This document shows positions 41,093 through 48,450 of a stretch of DNA of 50,426 nucleotides, piece after piece. Numbering within the stretch: position 1 is the first letter of the stretch; each line of letters opens with the position of its first letter. The position numbers and the translations under genes were made by a program. Below the pieces are notes generated by a model that did no database searches, was not told the DNA's origin, and worked only from the letters and a program-made list of their open reading frames with translations. The DNA comes from Bacteriovorax stolpii. Its GTDB lineage: Bacteria > Bdellovibrionota > UBA1018. The stretch spans positions 1 through 50,426 of the forward strand of contig CAMAQA010000011.1 in NCBI GenBank assembly GCA_945860415.1. Direction: 5' to 3'.

Positions 41093-41878
41093 ATGAATTT
41101 TTCATCTCTCTTCGGGGTCAGCTTTGGGATGGGCGTGATGTACTTTGCCCTTGTCGAGACCGGGATGAAAATGGCGTTCTTCCTCGATAAGCACGGCATG
41201 CTGATCGTGGTCGGTGGAACGCTTGCAGCCGCCAGCATCAGCTTTCCGATCAGCAAGATCCTCACTCTCGCCAAGGTCTTCCTGCTTCGGGTTCTCGGCA
41301 GGAACAAGGTCGACTACCAGTCCACGATCACCCAGATCCTGGAGCTCAACAAGAAGGCCGCCGGAGGTTCGTCGGTCCTCGCCGAGACGCTGCCTTCGAT
41401 CCGCCATGAATTTCTTCGTGAGGCCGTGATGCTCGTCTCCAATGGCGTGCTCACTGAACGCGAGATTCGCCAGACGCTCGACCAGCGGGTGAAAACCATC
41501 GAGCAGCGCTACCTCGATGAAGCCAACATGTTCCGGATCATCGGGCGTTTTCCTCCCGCATTCGGGCTCCTCGCCACGACGCTGGGCATGATCGCCGTGC
41601 TCCAGAAGATCGGACAGGCCGACAGCCAGAAACTGATTGGTCCCGCGATGTCGATCGGGTTGATTGGAACCCTTTACGGCATCGCCATGGCCAACCTGAT
41701 CTTCATCCCGATCGCCGAGGCGCTGACCGAGCGTACTCGCGAAGAGGTGCTCCTCCGGAAAATCATCGTCGAGGGAGCCTGCCTCATGAAGTCCCAGGCC
41801 AATCCGGTGGCGATCCGCGAGTCGCTCAATTCCTTCCTGTTGCCGCGCGAGCGCGTGGTGAGGAAAGCTGCCGCATGA
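41093..41878 (+). CDS. MotA/TolQ/ExbB family stator protein, MotA type
   Basis: 261 residues with four membrane helices (about 4-24, 34-54, 155-175, 184-206) and a large cytoplasmic loop between the second and third. It forms with MotB an ion channel that powers torque. The conserved block IGRFPPAFGLLATTLGMIAVL...IGPAMSIGLIGTLYGIAMANLIFIPIAE has both functional prolines, Pro155 and Pro206, matching Pro173 and Pro222 of E. coli MotA. The loop has charged residues at HEFLREAVMLVSNG for rotor contact. It begins directly after the previous stop (zero gap) with AGGAGG upstream. Confidence 0.95.
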   Translation: MNFSSLFGVSFGMGVMYFALVETGMKMAFFLDKHGMLIVVGGTLAAASISFPISKILTLAKVFLLRVLGRNKVDYQSTITQILELNKKAAGGSSVLAETLPSIRHEFLREAVMLVSNGVLTEREIRQTLDQRVKTIEQRYLDEANMFRIIGRFPPAFGLLATTLGMIAVLQKIGQADSQKLIGPAMSIGLIGTLYGIAMANLIFIPIAEALTERTREEVLLRKIIVEGACLMKSQANPVAIRESLNSFLLPRERVVRKAAA

Positions 41879-42705
41879 TCCGGTCCGTGCTCGGCCCGAA
41901 AAAGAAGCCGGGAGACGACGACTCGCACCGGGATTTCCGTGGCCACCCCCCGGAATCCGGAGGCGAGAATCGCCCTCATGACGACGAGTCGAACTGGCTC
42001 GTGTCGTACGCCGACATGATGACCCTGCTTTGCGGATTCTTCATCATGCTCTTCAGCATGACGAAGATGGACGAGCCGCAGTTCGAGCGCATCAAGCAGA
42101 CGCTCGCCGAGCAGTTCGGGGGCGAGTACCATTCGCCGAACGCCGAGCTCGCGAAGTGGGTCACGCAGATCCTGCAGGACACCCCGCTCAAGGGAGAGGC
42201 CGACGTCGAGACCTCGGTCGCAGGCGTGGCGATCGTGTTTCGTTCAGCTGTTTTTTTCGACACTTTGAGCGCCGAGCTCACGGATCGGGGCAGGGCGATC
42301 CTTGAGCAGCTCGTCGGATCGCTGCAGGAGCGCCAGAAGTTCGAAAAGAAGGCCTTTCGGTTCGTCGTTGAGGGCCACACCGACTCGCGTCCGCTGCTGA
42401 GCGGGCCTTTTGCCACCAACTGGGAACTGTCCTCGGCGCGCGCCTCACGCGTCGTCCGGGTCTTCGTGGAGAAGGGTTTTGCTCCGCAGAGCATGGCGGC
42501 GCTCGGCTATTCCGACACGCGCCCCGCGGAGCCTGCGAAGCTTCCTGATGGAAAGTGGAACGAACTGGCTCTCGCCAGGAATCGTCGGGTGGTCATCCGG
42601 GTCCTCCACGACGCCGAGGCACAGGCCCTTGCGGAGCTTGCCGAGGAGATTCGCTCGCGCGAACCGGCAGGATCACCAGGAAATTCCGAGCGACGCTCCG
42701 AGTGA
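41875..42705 (+). CDS. MotB stator protein with peptidoglycan-binding OmpA domain
   Basis: 276 residues. A charged N-terminal tail leads to one membrane helix (WLVSYADMMTLLCGFFIMLFS) with the ion-binding Asp47 in the YADMMTLL motif. A periplasmic plug/linker region follows, then an OmpA/MotB domain (about 110-250: VEGHTDSRP, LSSARASRVVRVF, LGYSDTRP, NRRVVIRVL) that anchors to the cell wall. ATG 41875 overlaps the motA stop (ATGA). The 3' end overlaps the converging gene by 33 bp. Confidence 0.96.
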   Translation: MIRSVLGPKKKPGDDDSHRDFRGHPPESGGENRPHDDESNWLVSYADMMTLLCGFFIMLFSMTKMDEPQFERIKQTLAEQFGGEYHSPNAELAKWVTQILQDTPLKGEADVETSVAGVAIVFRSAVFFDTLSAELTDRGRAILEQLVGSLQERQKFEKKAFRFVVEGHTDSRPLLSGPFATNWELSSARASRVVRVFVEKGFAPQSMAALGYSDTRPAEPAKLPDGKWNELALARNRRVVIRVLHDAEAQALAELAEEIRSREPAGSPGNSERRSE

Positions 42706-43458
42706 GTGCGCCTTGACGAAGCTGTAGGCTCCTTCGATGCTGGCCTTGAGGCCGAGGACTGGTAGCCTGAGGCCGAGGCCGAGAAAAGCCGATCCCGACC
42801 TCGCGCGAATTCCACTCACATCCAGCGACGTGGTGACCGGACCTCCGGGGGTGTTGACGGTCTCGGTGCCGCGAATCCTTCCCGTCATTGCCGTGTATTC
42901 AGCTCCGAGATAGGCATCCGCGAAATGGAGCCTCCGCGAGACGAGCAGCTGCGGACTCCAGCTGTTCGTGCTGAAGTATCGGATCGACGATTGCGAGTAG
43001 CAGAGGCGCAGGGCCCAGGTCGGACCTTCTTCGGGCTGGAGAAACGTCCACTTCAGGTCGGCACCGTAGATCCGCACTCCCTGAAATCCGAGGTAGGATG
43101 CGCCGAGGTCGACGTTGGAAAGGATGCCCTTGTGAACGTGAAGCTTGGCCACAGGAAGGGTTCGGAGGTCGAAGGAGCCTCCCACGCCTAAGGCGGCAAG
43201 CTCGTCGAAAAAGGCTTGGGGCACCTGGACGAGCGACGTCTCGAGGGTGGCCTCGAGTCCGAGAGCCAGTCCGAGCGGTGTCGCCGGCTGGTAGGGGCGA
43301 TGGGCCGAGAGGACTCCGATCAGTCGCACGGCTTCGCGCTGGAGCGAGGGGGTGACCAGGTCGTTCAGGCTCGGCACCTGAAAGAACTCAGCGTTGGCGC
43401 GTCCGGAAAATCCGGAGAACGCCAGGACGATGGAGATGATCTTTGCTGCCGAGCGCAT
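42673..43458 (-). CDS. Outer-membrane beta-barrel-like protein of unknown function
   Basis: 261 residues from ATG 43456-43458, preceded by GGAGAGG; an upstream open extension has no signal and is ignored. Signal peptide ends near GRANAE. The mature part alternates glycine and aromatic residues (LHVHKGILSNVDLGASYLGF, LRLCYSQSSIRYFS, FADAYLGAEYTAMTG, SAFLGLGLRLPVLGLKASIEGAYSF) and ends in Trp, a typical barrel C-terminus. It converges on motB with a short overlap, so it is not part of that operon. No family recognised. Confidence 0.75.
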   Translation of the reverse strand: MRSAAKIISIVLAFSGFSGRANAEFFQVPSLNDLVTPSLQREAVRLIGVLSAHRPYQPATPLGLALGLEATLETSLVQVPQAFFDELAALGVGGSFDLRTLPVAKLHVHKGILSNVDLGASYLGFQGVRIYGADLKWTFLQPEEGPTWALRLCYSQSSIRYFSTNSWSPQLLVSRRLHFADAYLGAEYTAMTGRIRGTETVNTPGGPVTTSLDVSGIRARSGSAFLGLGLRLPVLGLKASIEGAYSFVKAHSLGASLGISW

Positions 43459-43482
43459 TCCTCTCCAGTGTAAGATGAAGCC

Positions 43483-43842
43483 ATGGATGTCGTCCTGAAA
43501 AGAATCCTGGGTCTGGTGGCCATTGCCACCTTCGGAGCCTGCGCCTCCGTGTCGAATCCGTGCACTGTCGGAGGAGACGTCAGCTGGACGAGTTCGCGGT
43601 TTCCGGATGGTAGGATCCGTGGCGATCGCCACTGCAAGCAGAAGCGGACGGCCGATGGAAAGTACCTGAATCACGGCGCCTATCGTGTCACGTATCCTTC
43701 CGGAGCGTTGGCCCTCGAGGGCCGTTTCGAGGAGGGTCGCAAGGAGGGGGTCTGGTCCGAGTACGATGAGTCCGGACGCAAAGTGGCCGAACGATATTAC
43801 GAAAACGGAGTCGAAAAGGTGGCCCCGGTAGGAGTTAAATAG
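43483..43842 (+). CDS. MORN-repeat-variant lipoprotein
   Basis: 119 residues. Lipobox TFGAC (Cys20) marks a lipid-anchored protein. The mature part contains MORN-like repeats (GAYRVTYPSGALALEGRFEEG and GVWSEYDESGRKVAERYYENG), a pattern known in antitoxin-like MORN proteins and surface proteins. It is divergent from the outer-membrane barrel gene across 24 bp. A perfect hairpin follows the stop. Confidence 0.8.
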   Translation: MDVVLKRILGLVAIATFGACASVSNPCTVGGDVSWTSSRFPDGRIRGDRHCKQKRTADGKYLNHGAYRVTYPSGALALEGRFEEGRKEGVWSEYDESGRKVAERYYENGVEKVAPVGVK

Positions 43843-43861
43843 CTGATATCTCTCAGCTATT
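43838..43861 (+). terminator. Perfect AT-rich hairpin after the MORN lipoprotein gene
   Basis: AATAGCTGA (43838-43846), loop TATCTC, TCAGCTATT (43853-43861), overlapping the stop codon TAA-adjacent bases and followed by ATATAG rather than a T run. It lies 42 bp before the next start, so it could be a weak terminator or an operator. The gap here is strikingly A/T-rich compared with its surroundings. Confidence 0.45.
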
Positions 43862-43903
43862 ATATAGTTGATTGGAGCAGTTCAGTAATGTATCACGCGC
43901 CGC

Positions 43904-46240
43904 ATGAAAACTTCGTGTCTGATCCTTCGTTCCCTTCCTGTGAAGCTCGGCGTCCTCTCGCTCAGCCTGATTCAATCGGCTGCAGCCGGCCCTTGGCCGG
44001 GGCGCTATGACGGCTCGGTCGTCATCGACATCAACCAGGTCTACAACCCGCCTCAGGAGTACCAGCACTGCCGCGAGGCCTACTTCAATAACATTCCCTC
44101 CGACCAGCGCGACGCCGACGCCATCGACGCCTGCAACCAGGGGCACCTTCAGGCGCGAATCATGGCTGAACGTTTCGGCGCCGGTAACGGCGAAGTGCTG
44201 GGCATGCTCATGGGCTACACGCGCGGCATGTACAACTCCTACCAGGGCAGCAAAGGAGACCCGCGCTACATCGAGCTCGGGCGCCAGTGGGTCGAGAAGT
44301 CGGGCGATTTCAGCCAGGCAATGCGTGATGGTGAGCGCGCCGCCAAGGGCAAGGCCGGCGACCAGGCTCGAAGTGACGTTCGTTCTCGTTTTGAAGCAGC
44401 GGTTGCTCGCGGTGACCAGCAGTTTCCGAGCAGCGCCTATACCGTTCCTGCCCATCCGTTCAGTGGCATCGACAATGGTACGGAGCGCTCCGGCATCAAG
44501 ACTCTCTCCGAGCGCGAGATCGTCGATTCAGCCATCCGCGATCTGAAGTACACGCCGCAGTTCCACGATGTCGACTCGACGACCTTTGCGGGAATCAAGC
44601 AGATCGGCTTCTGGGATCTCTGGAGCAAGCAGGGACGCGCCGAAGCCTTCTCGGGCTACGGCTGGAACGACTCGAGCCGCGCGTGGGAAGTTTGGGGCAC
44701 GCTTCCGAACGCTGGAATGGCCTATTACGAGAACTTGAAGCCCAAGATGACGAAGGTTCCTTACGAAGTGCAGGTGCAGGTCGGCACGAAGGAGGTCATC
44801 GTGCGCGACGCTGCCGGCAACATCGTCTACGAGGCCGACGGAAGGACCCCGAAGACCAAGGTCGAACCGGTCTACGAAAAGCAGATTCGCTACCGAGATG
44901 AAGTGGCCAAGAACACGCGTGGTGAAGCTCTTTCCAAAGAGTTCTACCAGCGCGTCTACCGTGAGGGTTTCACGAAGTCTTACGGATATTACGTCAGCTA
45001 CTACTTCTCACGCGCCTACCAGACCCACATCCAGCAGTCCTACAGCCTGGGCCTGGCGATGGGTGAGAAGGCCGGACAGCAGTCGGCCCAGCAGTATGGA
45101 CTCGTCTCCGAGTTCAATCGCCGGTACCGCGATGAATCCATCAAGAATTACAGCCGCGCCTTCTCGACCGAGTACGGAGCTTCGTTCAATGACGAGTACT
45201 CGAAGTACTCCTCCAGCTCGATCATCCGTCACTCGGATGTGAAGATCCTCGGCCGCATCGCCGATGGCATCCAGCAGTCGGGTGAGGAGATCTCGGCCCG
45301 GTTCACCGCCGTGAACTTCGGCGGCCAGGACAAGATCGTGAAGGTCTTGCTCGTGGGTGACCTCGAAGGCGCTTCCAGAGAGTTTTCGTTCACCATGCCG
45401 AAGCTCACGCGGGCGTCAGTGAATCTGACCGGAATGCCCGGCGTGCCGAACGAAGGTTACCTCGCGCGCATCAAGCTCGGTCTGCCGGCTCGCGCTTCGG
45501 TGCAGCTGGGCGTGTCAGTCGACGGAGTGCCGGCCTACGAGCGCTTCGAGGTCCGAAGCGTGGCCGAGATCACCGGATCCAAGGTCAGCCTGCTTGAGCC
45601 CACGCAGGGCCGCGGCACGATCAACGTTCAGGTGCTGAACCCATCCTCGTCGCAGACTCCGTCCGACGTCGTCGTCACGGCGCTCATCAACGGCGTGATC
45701 ACGAAACAGCTCAACATCGGCACCCTGGGTGCCGGAGAAGAGCGCACGGTAGCGATCGGCTTTGACGGCATCGATCCGCTCGACCTGATTCGCAAGGGCG
45801 GAGTGACTGCAAAGTTCTCTGCCCAGATGGGCGGAATGGAGCAGGACTCCACCCGCGACGCGATGGTCCGGCAGGTGGCTGTCCATGCCGTCCTGGCTCG
45901 ATACTTCGACGAGATGGTCAATGGCCGCGGCAATCCGGGACGCACCGATCGCGACACGCGTTCGGGTGAAGTCATGCGCGAAGTGATTGCCTTTAGTGAT
46001 CAGTTCACACGCGAGTACGGCGGATCGAATCTGTGGGCGGAAAGTCCGCTTGAGACGATCGAGGGCCAGCTGGCAAACTACTTCACTACGCAGGCCCAGT
46101 CGACCGAAGCCAAGGCTGCCTACCAGCAGCTCGGCAATGCCCTGATCGCGAAGAAGTCGAATATCGACACCTTCAAGAGAAAGGCGTTCATCGATCTGGT
46201 GAAGAAGTTCGCTCCGGCCACCAAGGGCAAGAAGAAGTAA
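43904..46240 (+). CDS. Large secreted protein of unknown function with an aromatic helical segment
   Basis: 778 residues, signal peptide ending near SAAAG. The N-terminal region (30-110) has two cysteines (HCREAYF, DACNQG). A strongly helical, Tyr-rich stretch (about 345-450) contains repeated EFY, SYGYYVSYYFSRAYQ, KNYSRAFSTEYG patterns. A probable beta-rich segment (about 460-620) reads like Ig-type strands (VNLTGMP, SLLEPTQGRGTINVQVLNPSS, VVVTALINGVI), and the C-terminus is Lys-rich. No family is recognised. The following gene starts 17 bp on and is probably co-transcribed. Confidence 0.72.
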   Translation: MKTSCLILRSLPVKLGVLSLSLIQSAAAGPWPGRYDGSVVIDINQVYNPPQEYQHCREAYFNNIPSDQRDADAIDACNQGHLQARIMAERFGAGNGEVLGMLMGYTRGMYNSYQGSKGDPRYIELGRQWVEKSGDFSQAMRDGERAAKGKAGDQARSDVRSRFEAAVARGDQQFPSSAYTVPAHPFSGIDNGTERSGIKTLSEREIVDSAIRDLKYTPQFHDVDSTTFAGIKQIGFWDLWSKQGRAEAFSGYGWNDSSRAWEVWGTLPNAGMAYYENLKPKMTKVPYEVQVQVGTKEVIVRDAAGNIVYEADGRTPKTKVEPVYEKQIRYRDEVAKNTRGEALSKEFYQRVYREGFTKSYGYYVSYYFSRAYQTHIQQSYSLGLAMGEKAGQQSAQQYGLVSEFNRRYRDESIKNYSRAFSTEYGASFNDEYSKYSSSSIIRHSDVKILGRIADGIQQSGEEISARFTAVNFGGQDKIVKVLLVGDLEGASREFSFTMPKLTRASVNLTGMPGVPNEGYLARIKLGLPARASVQLGVSVDGVPAYERFEVRSVAEITGSKVSLLEPTQGRGTINVQVLNPSSSQTPSDVVVTALINGVITKQLNIGTLGAGEERTVAIGFDGIDPLDLIRKGGVTAKFSAQMGGMEQDSTRDAMVRQVAVHAVLARYFDEMVNGRGNPGRTDRDTRSGEVMREVIAFSDQFTREYGGSNLWAESPLETIEGQLANYFTTQAQSTEAKAAYQQLGNALIAKKSNIDTFKRKAFIDLVKKFAPATKGKKK

Positions 46241-46256
46241 CCCGGAGTTCCACGAG

Positions 46257-47495
46257 ATGATGCCCTCGAAGGTCTCGCTCCTGTTTCTCGGAATCCTGGC
46301 GTCCCGCTCCCTGCTGGCATCGCAGGGAGCGGAGCTCCTGGAGAACGGAGCGGAGCTCCTGGAGAACGGAGCGGAACGTGTCCTGAAATTTGCCGACCCG
46401 AACGAGGCCTGCGCCCTCGTCGCCGGACCCGGTGACTTCATCCTCCAGAAGGTGGCCGTGCCCGAGGTGGTGGAATCCGAAGACGGAACCGAAATCGTCT
46501 CGAAGCGCACCTCAAGCCAGATGTTCGGCCGCGGCACGATGGCCCTGGTTCGACTCAAGGAACTCCTCTCGCTCAATGATCCTTTCAAGATGACCTACGG
46601 CCATGCCGAGCTCATCACGCAGGTCAGCGCGGGAAAGAACATCGCGAGTTGGAGCTTTTACCCTCCGTCGTTCCAGCGCAGGCAGGACCGCGAGGCGCGC
46701 GAGCAGGGCGAGCAGGGCGAGCATTTCGAGCGCCAGCCGAACTTCCGCCGATACAGCTACTCCTCGATCGAGTATCGCTCGAACTTTTCGGTGTACCGAA
46801 TGAAGGCCGTGACCGCCTCGAGATCGGTCCGCCAGCGCGAGAGGGCGCTCGAGCGCGGAGAGTTCACGCAAGCTTCCGACTTTGAGGACCAGTCCACGCG
46901 CCTCAATCGCGCTTATGGAGAGCGTGGCGTGTGCTCGGACTTCGTGAACTGGGCGCATCGCAACCAGGCCACGAGCTGGTGGAATTTCATTCCGGTCGTC
47001 CGAAAAGGACTTGCCGCGATCTATCCGCCAGAGGCGGTCACCACTCCGGATGACCTGGCTGAATCACCGTATACCAGCAAAGTGTGTGAAGTCGGCCAGC
47101 GTGTGCTGAAGGACGAGGGCGGAATGCTCACGCTCACCGATCCCGAGCTGCTGTTTCCGGGAGTCGTCTGCACGAAGGATCTGATTGCCTCGCTGGATCC
47201 TGCCCTGAGATCGGGCAATCCCCGGGTCTCCTCGCACGCTCGCGACGTGGAAGCGTTTCTGGTCAACGAGCAGATCATCGATTCGTCGCATCGCGTGCTC
47301 GTGAAGAAGCTGCATTTTCTCGAGCCCATCTCCGAGGCCGAGCGCCTCGAGTCGGCAGCCCAGTGCCGCGCCTGCCGCCAGGATCAGCAGTCACGCGCCG
47401 GCGCCTTCGGTAACAAGCCGGGCCAGGCGCTTCCGCCGATGAGCCAGGCCTGCCGCACGAGCTGCGCCAAGGCCAAGATCGTCAGCTGCGATTGA
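46257..47495 (+). CDS. Secreted permuted NlpC/P60-like (YiiX/YebB-type) cysteine peptidase candidate
   Basis: 412 residues with a signal-like N-terminus (MMPSKVSLLFLGILASRSLLA). The core order GPGDFILQK, then MTYGHAELI (His116), then ERGVCSDFVNWAHRN (Cys226) matches the permuted NlpC/P60 arrangement of YiiX-like hydrolases, with His before Cys. Members of this fold cut peptide or lipid-amide bonds. Near residues 25-40 a 21-bp unit repeats (GAELLEN twice). The C-terminus has paired cysteines (CRACRQDQ, ACRTSCAKAKIVSCD). ATG 46257 or 46260 both follow a GGAG. It is 17 bp after the 778-residue gene. Confidence 0.72.
   Translation: MMPSKVSLLFLGILASRSLLASQGAELLENGAELLENGAERVLKFADPNEACALVAGPGDFILQKVAVPEVVESEDGTEIVSKRTSSQMFGRGTMALVRLKELLSLNDPFKMTYGHAELITQVSAGKNIASWSFYPPSFQRRQDREAREQGEQGEHFERQPNFRRYSYSSIEYRSNFSVYRMKAVTASRSVRQRERALERGEFTQASDFEDQSTRLNRAYGERGVCSDFVNWAHRNQATSWWNFIPVVRKGLAAIYPPEAVTTPDDLAESPYTSKVCEVGQRVLKDEGGMLTLTDPELLFPGVVCTKDLIASLDPALRSGNPRVSSHARDVEAFLVNEQIIDSSHRVLVKKLHFLEPISEAERLESAAQCRACRQDQQSRAGAFGNKPGQALPPMSQACRTSCAKAKIVSCD
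46326..46375 (+). repeat. 21-bp tandem repeat inside the NlpC/P60-like gene
   Basis: GGAGCGGAGCTCCTGGAGAA plus C repeats exactly at 46326-46346 and 46347-46367, with a partial third unit (GGAGCGGA) to 46375. It encodes GAELLEN twice, then GAE, after the signal peptide. A whole-codon unit, so copy number can change without shifting frame. Confidence 0.9.
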
Positions 47496-47513
47496 TCGTC
47501 CGCCCGCCCGGCG

Positions 47514-48359
47514 TCACGACCTGAAGAAGATCCGGTCGAAGATTCGCCCGACAAGCGCCACGCGCCAGGAATCTGGAAGCAGTCGTTTCACAAGCATCAT
47601 CGAGTTCGCATCGCGTCCGATGATGTTTCGAAGCGGCATACGCCGCCGCTCGCAGAGGCTCACGAGCAGATCTGCCACCTGAGCAGGGTCGCCGCTGAGA
47701 ACGCTCCGGCGGGTGTCCATGCGTTTCCGGAATGCCGCGATCTTTGCCACATTCCGCTCGTCGCCCGCTTCGCCGAATTCCGCTGCTTCGGAAAATTCCG
47801 TCCGGAAGCTTCCGGGCTCGACAAGTGCGACCTGCACGCCCACGTCGCGGAGCTCGTAGTAGAAGGCTTCGCTGATGGCCTCGAGCGCAAACTTCGAGGC
47901 GTTGTAGGCCCCGTAAAAAGGAAATCCCACGAGCCCGGCGATGCTGCTGATGTTGATGACCCTTCCTTGAGCACGCCGCAGATGCGGAAGGCACGCGCGA
48001 GTGAGGGTGAGGGGACCGAAGAAGTTGACCTCCATCTGTCGGCGGACCTGCGCATCCGTCTGGCCCTCGAGCGGACCCATCAGGCCGTAGCCCGCGTTGT
48101 TGATGAGGACGTCGAGATGTCCGTTCCAGTGGCGTTCGATCCACTCTGCTGCCGAAGCGAGGCTCTCGGCGCGATCGACGTGAAGGTCGATGAAGTGGAG
48201 CCTGCCTGTCGAGCGGAGTTCAGCATTGAAGAGGCTGCGGCCGCGCTCTTCTCCGCCGCGAAGAGCCGCGGCGACTTCATGTCCGTGAGCGATCAATCGT
48301 TCGACGGCCAGTTTTCCAAAGCCGCGCGAGGCACCAGTGATCAGGATTCTTTTTGACAT
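47514..48359 (-). CDS. Short-chain dehydrogenase/reductase (SDR)
   Basis: 281 residues, classical SDR. NAD(P)-binding TGASRGFG (8-15), NNAG (87-90), catalytic Ser139, Tyr152 and Lys156 (YNASK), and Asn112 are in place. Substrate cannot be told from sequence. The frame extends upstream by 122 codons, but similarity begins at ATG 48357-48359 with GGAG nine bases ahead. It is divergent from the next gene and convergent with the NlpC/P60-like gene. Confidence 0.92.
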   Translation of the reverse strand: MSKRILITGASRGFGKLAVERLIAHGHEVAAALRGGEERGRSLFNAELRSTGRLHFIDLHVDRAESLASAAEWIERHWNGHLDVLINNAGYGLMGPLEGQTDAQVRRQMEVNFFGPLTLTRACLPHLRRAQGRVINISSIAGLVGFPFYGAYNASKFALEAISEAFYYELRDVGVQVALVEPGSFRTEFSEAAEFGEAGDERNVAKIAAFRKRMDTRRSVLSGDPAQVADLLVSLCERRRMPLRNIIGRDANSMMLVKRLLPDSWRVALVGRIFDRIFFRS

Positions 48360-48416
48360 TCCTTGAGTCTCCGACGGGCAGCTGAGGCGGGCAAGCGCCA
48401 AGACTTCGACGACTTC

Positions 48417-48440
48417 AGCGCCGTGCTGGATCACGGCGCT
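48417..48440. promoter_or_regulatory. Perfect 9-bp dyad upstream of a secreted-protein gene
   Basis: AGCGCCGTG (48417-48425), six-base spacer CTGGAT, CACGGCGCT (48432-48440). It lies 11 bp before ATG 48451 and about 60 bp from the divergent SDR start, so it could be an operator serving either gene or an mRNA hairpin near the ribosome-binding site. Confidence 0.5.
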
Positions 48441-48450
48441 CCGGAATAAA

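Noticed and set aside
41093..42705. MotA/MotB-like genes as part of a Zorya (ZorAB) defence system
   Set aside because: MotB has a standard peptidoglycan-binding OmpA domain and normal length, and no ZorC, ZorD or ZorE-like genes are adjacent.
36408..42705. Ordinary flagellar operon
   Set aside because: No export, hook, rod, FliM/FliN or chemotaxis genes in the window, and the rotor-like protein is fused and preceded by a lipoprotein and an outer-membrane-type protein.
45515..46588. 357-codon minus-strand open frame spanning two genes
   Set aside because: Runs antisense through the 778-residue gene into the NlpC/P60-like gene; no support.
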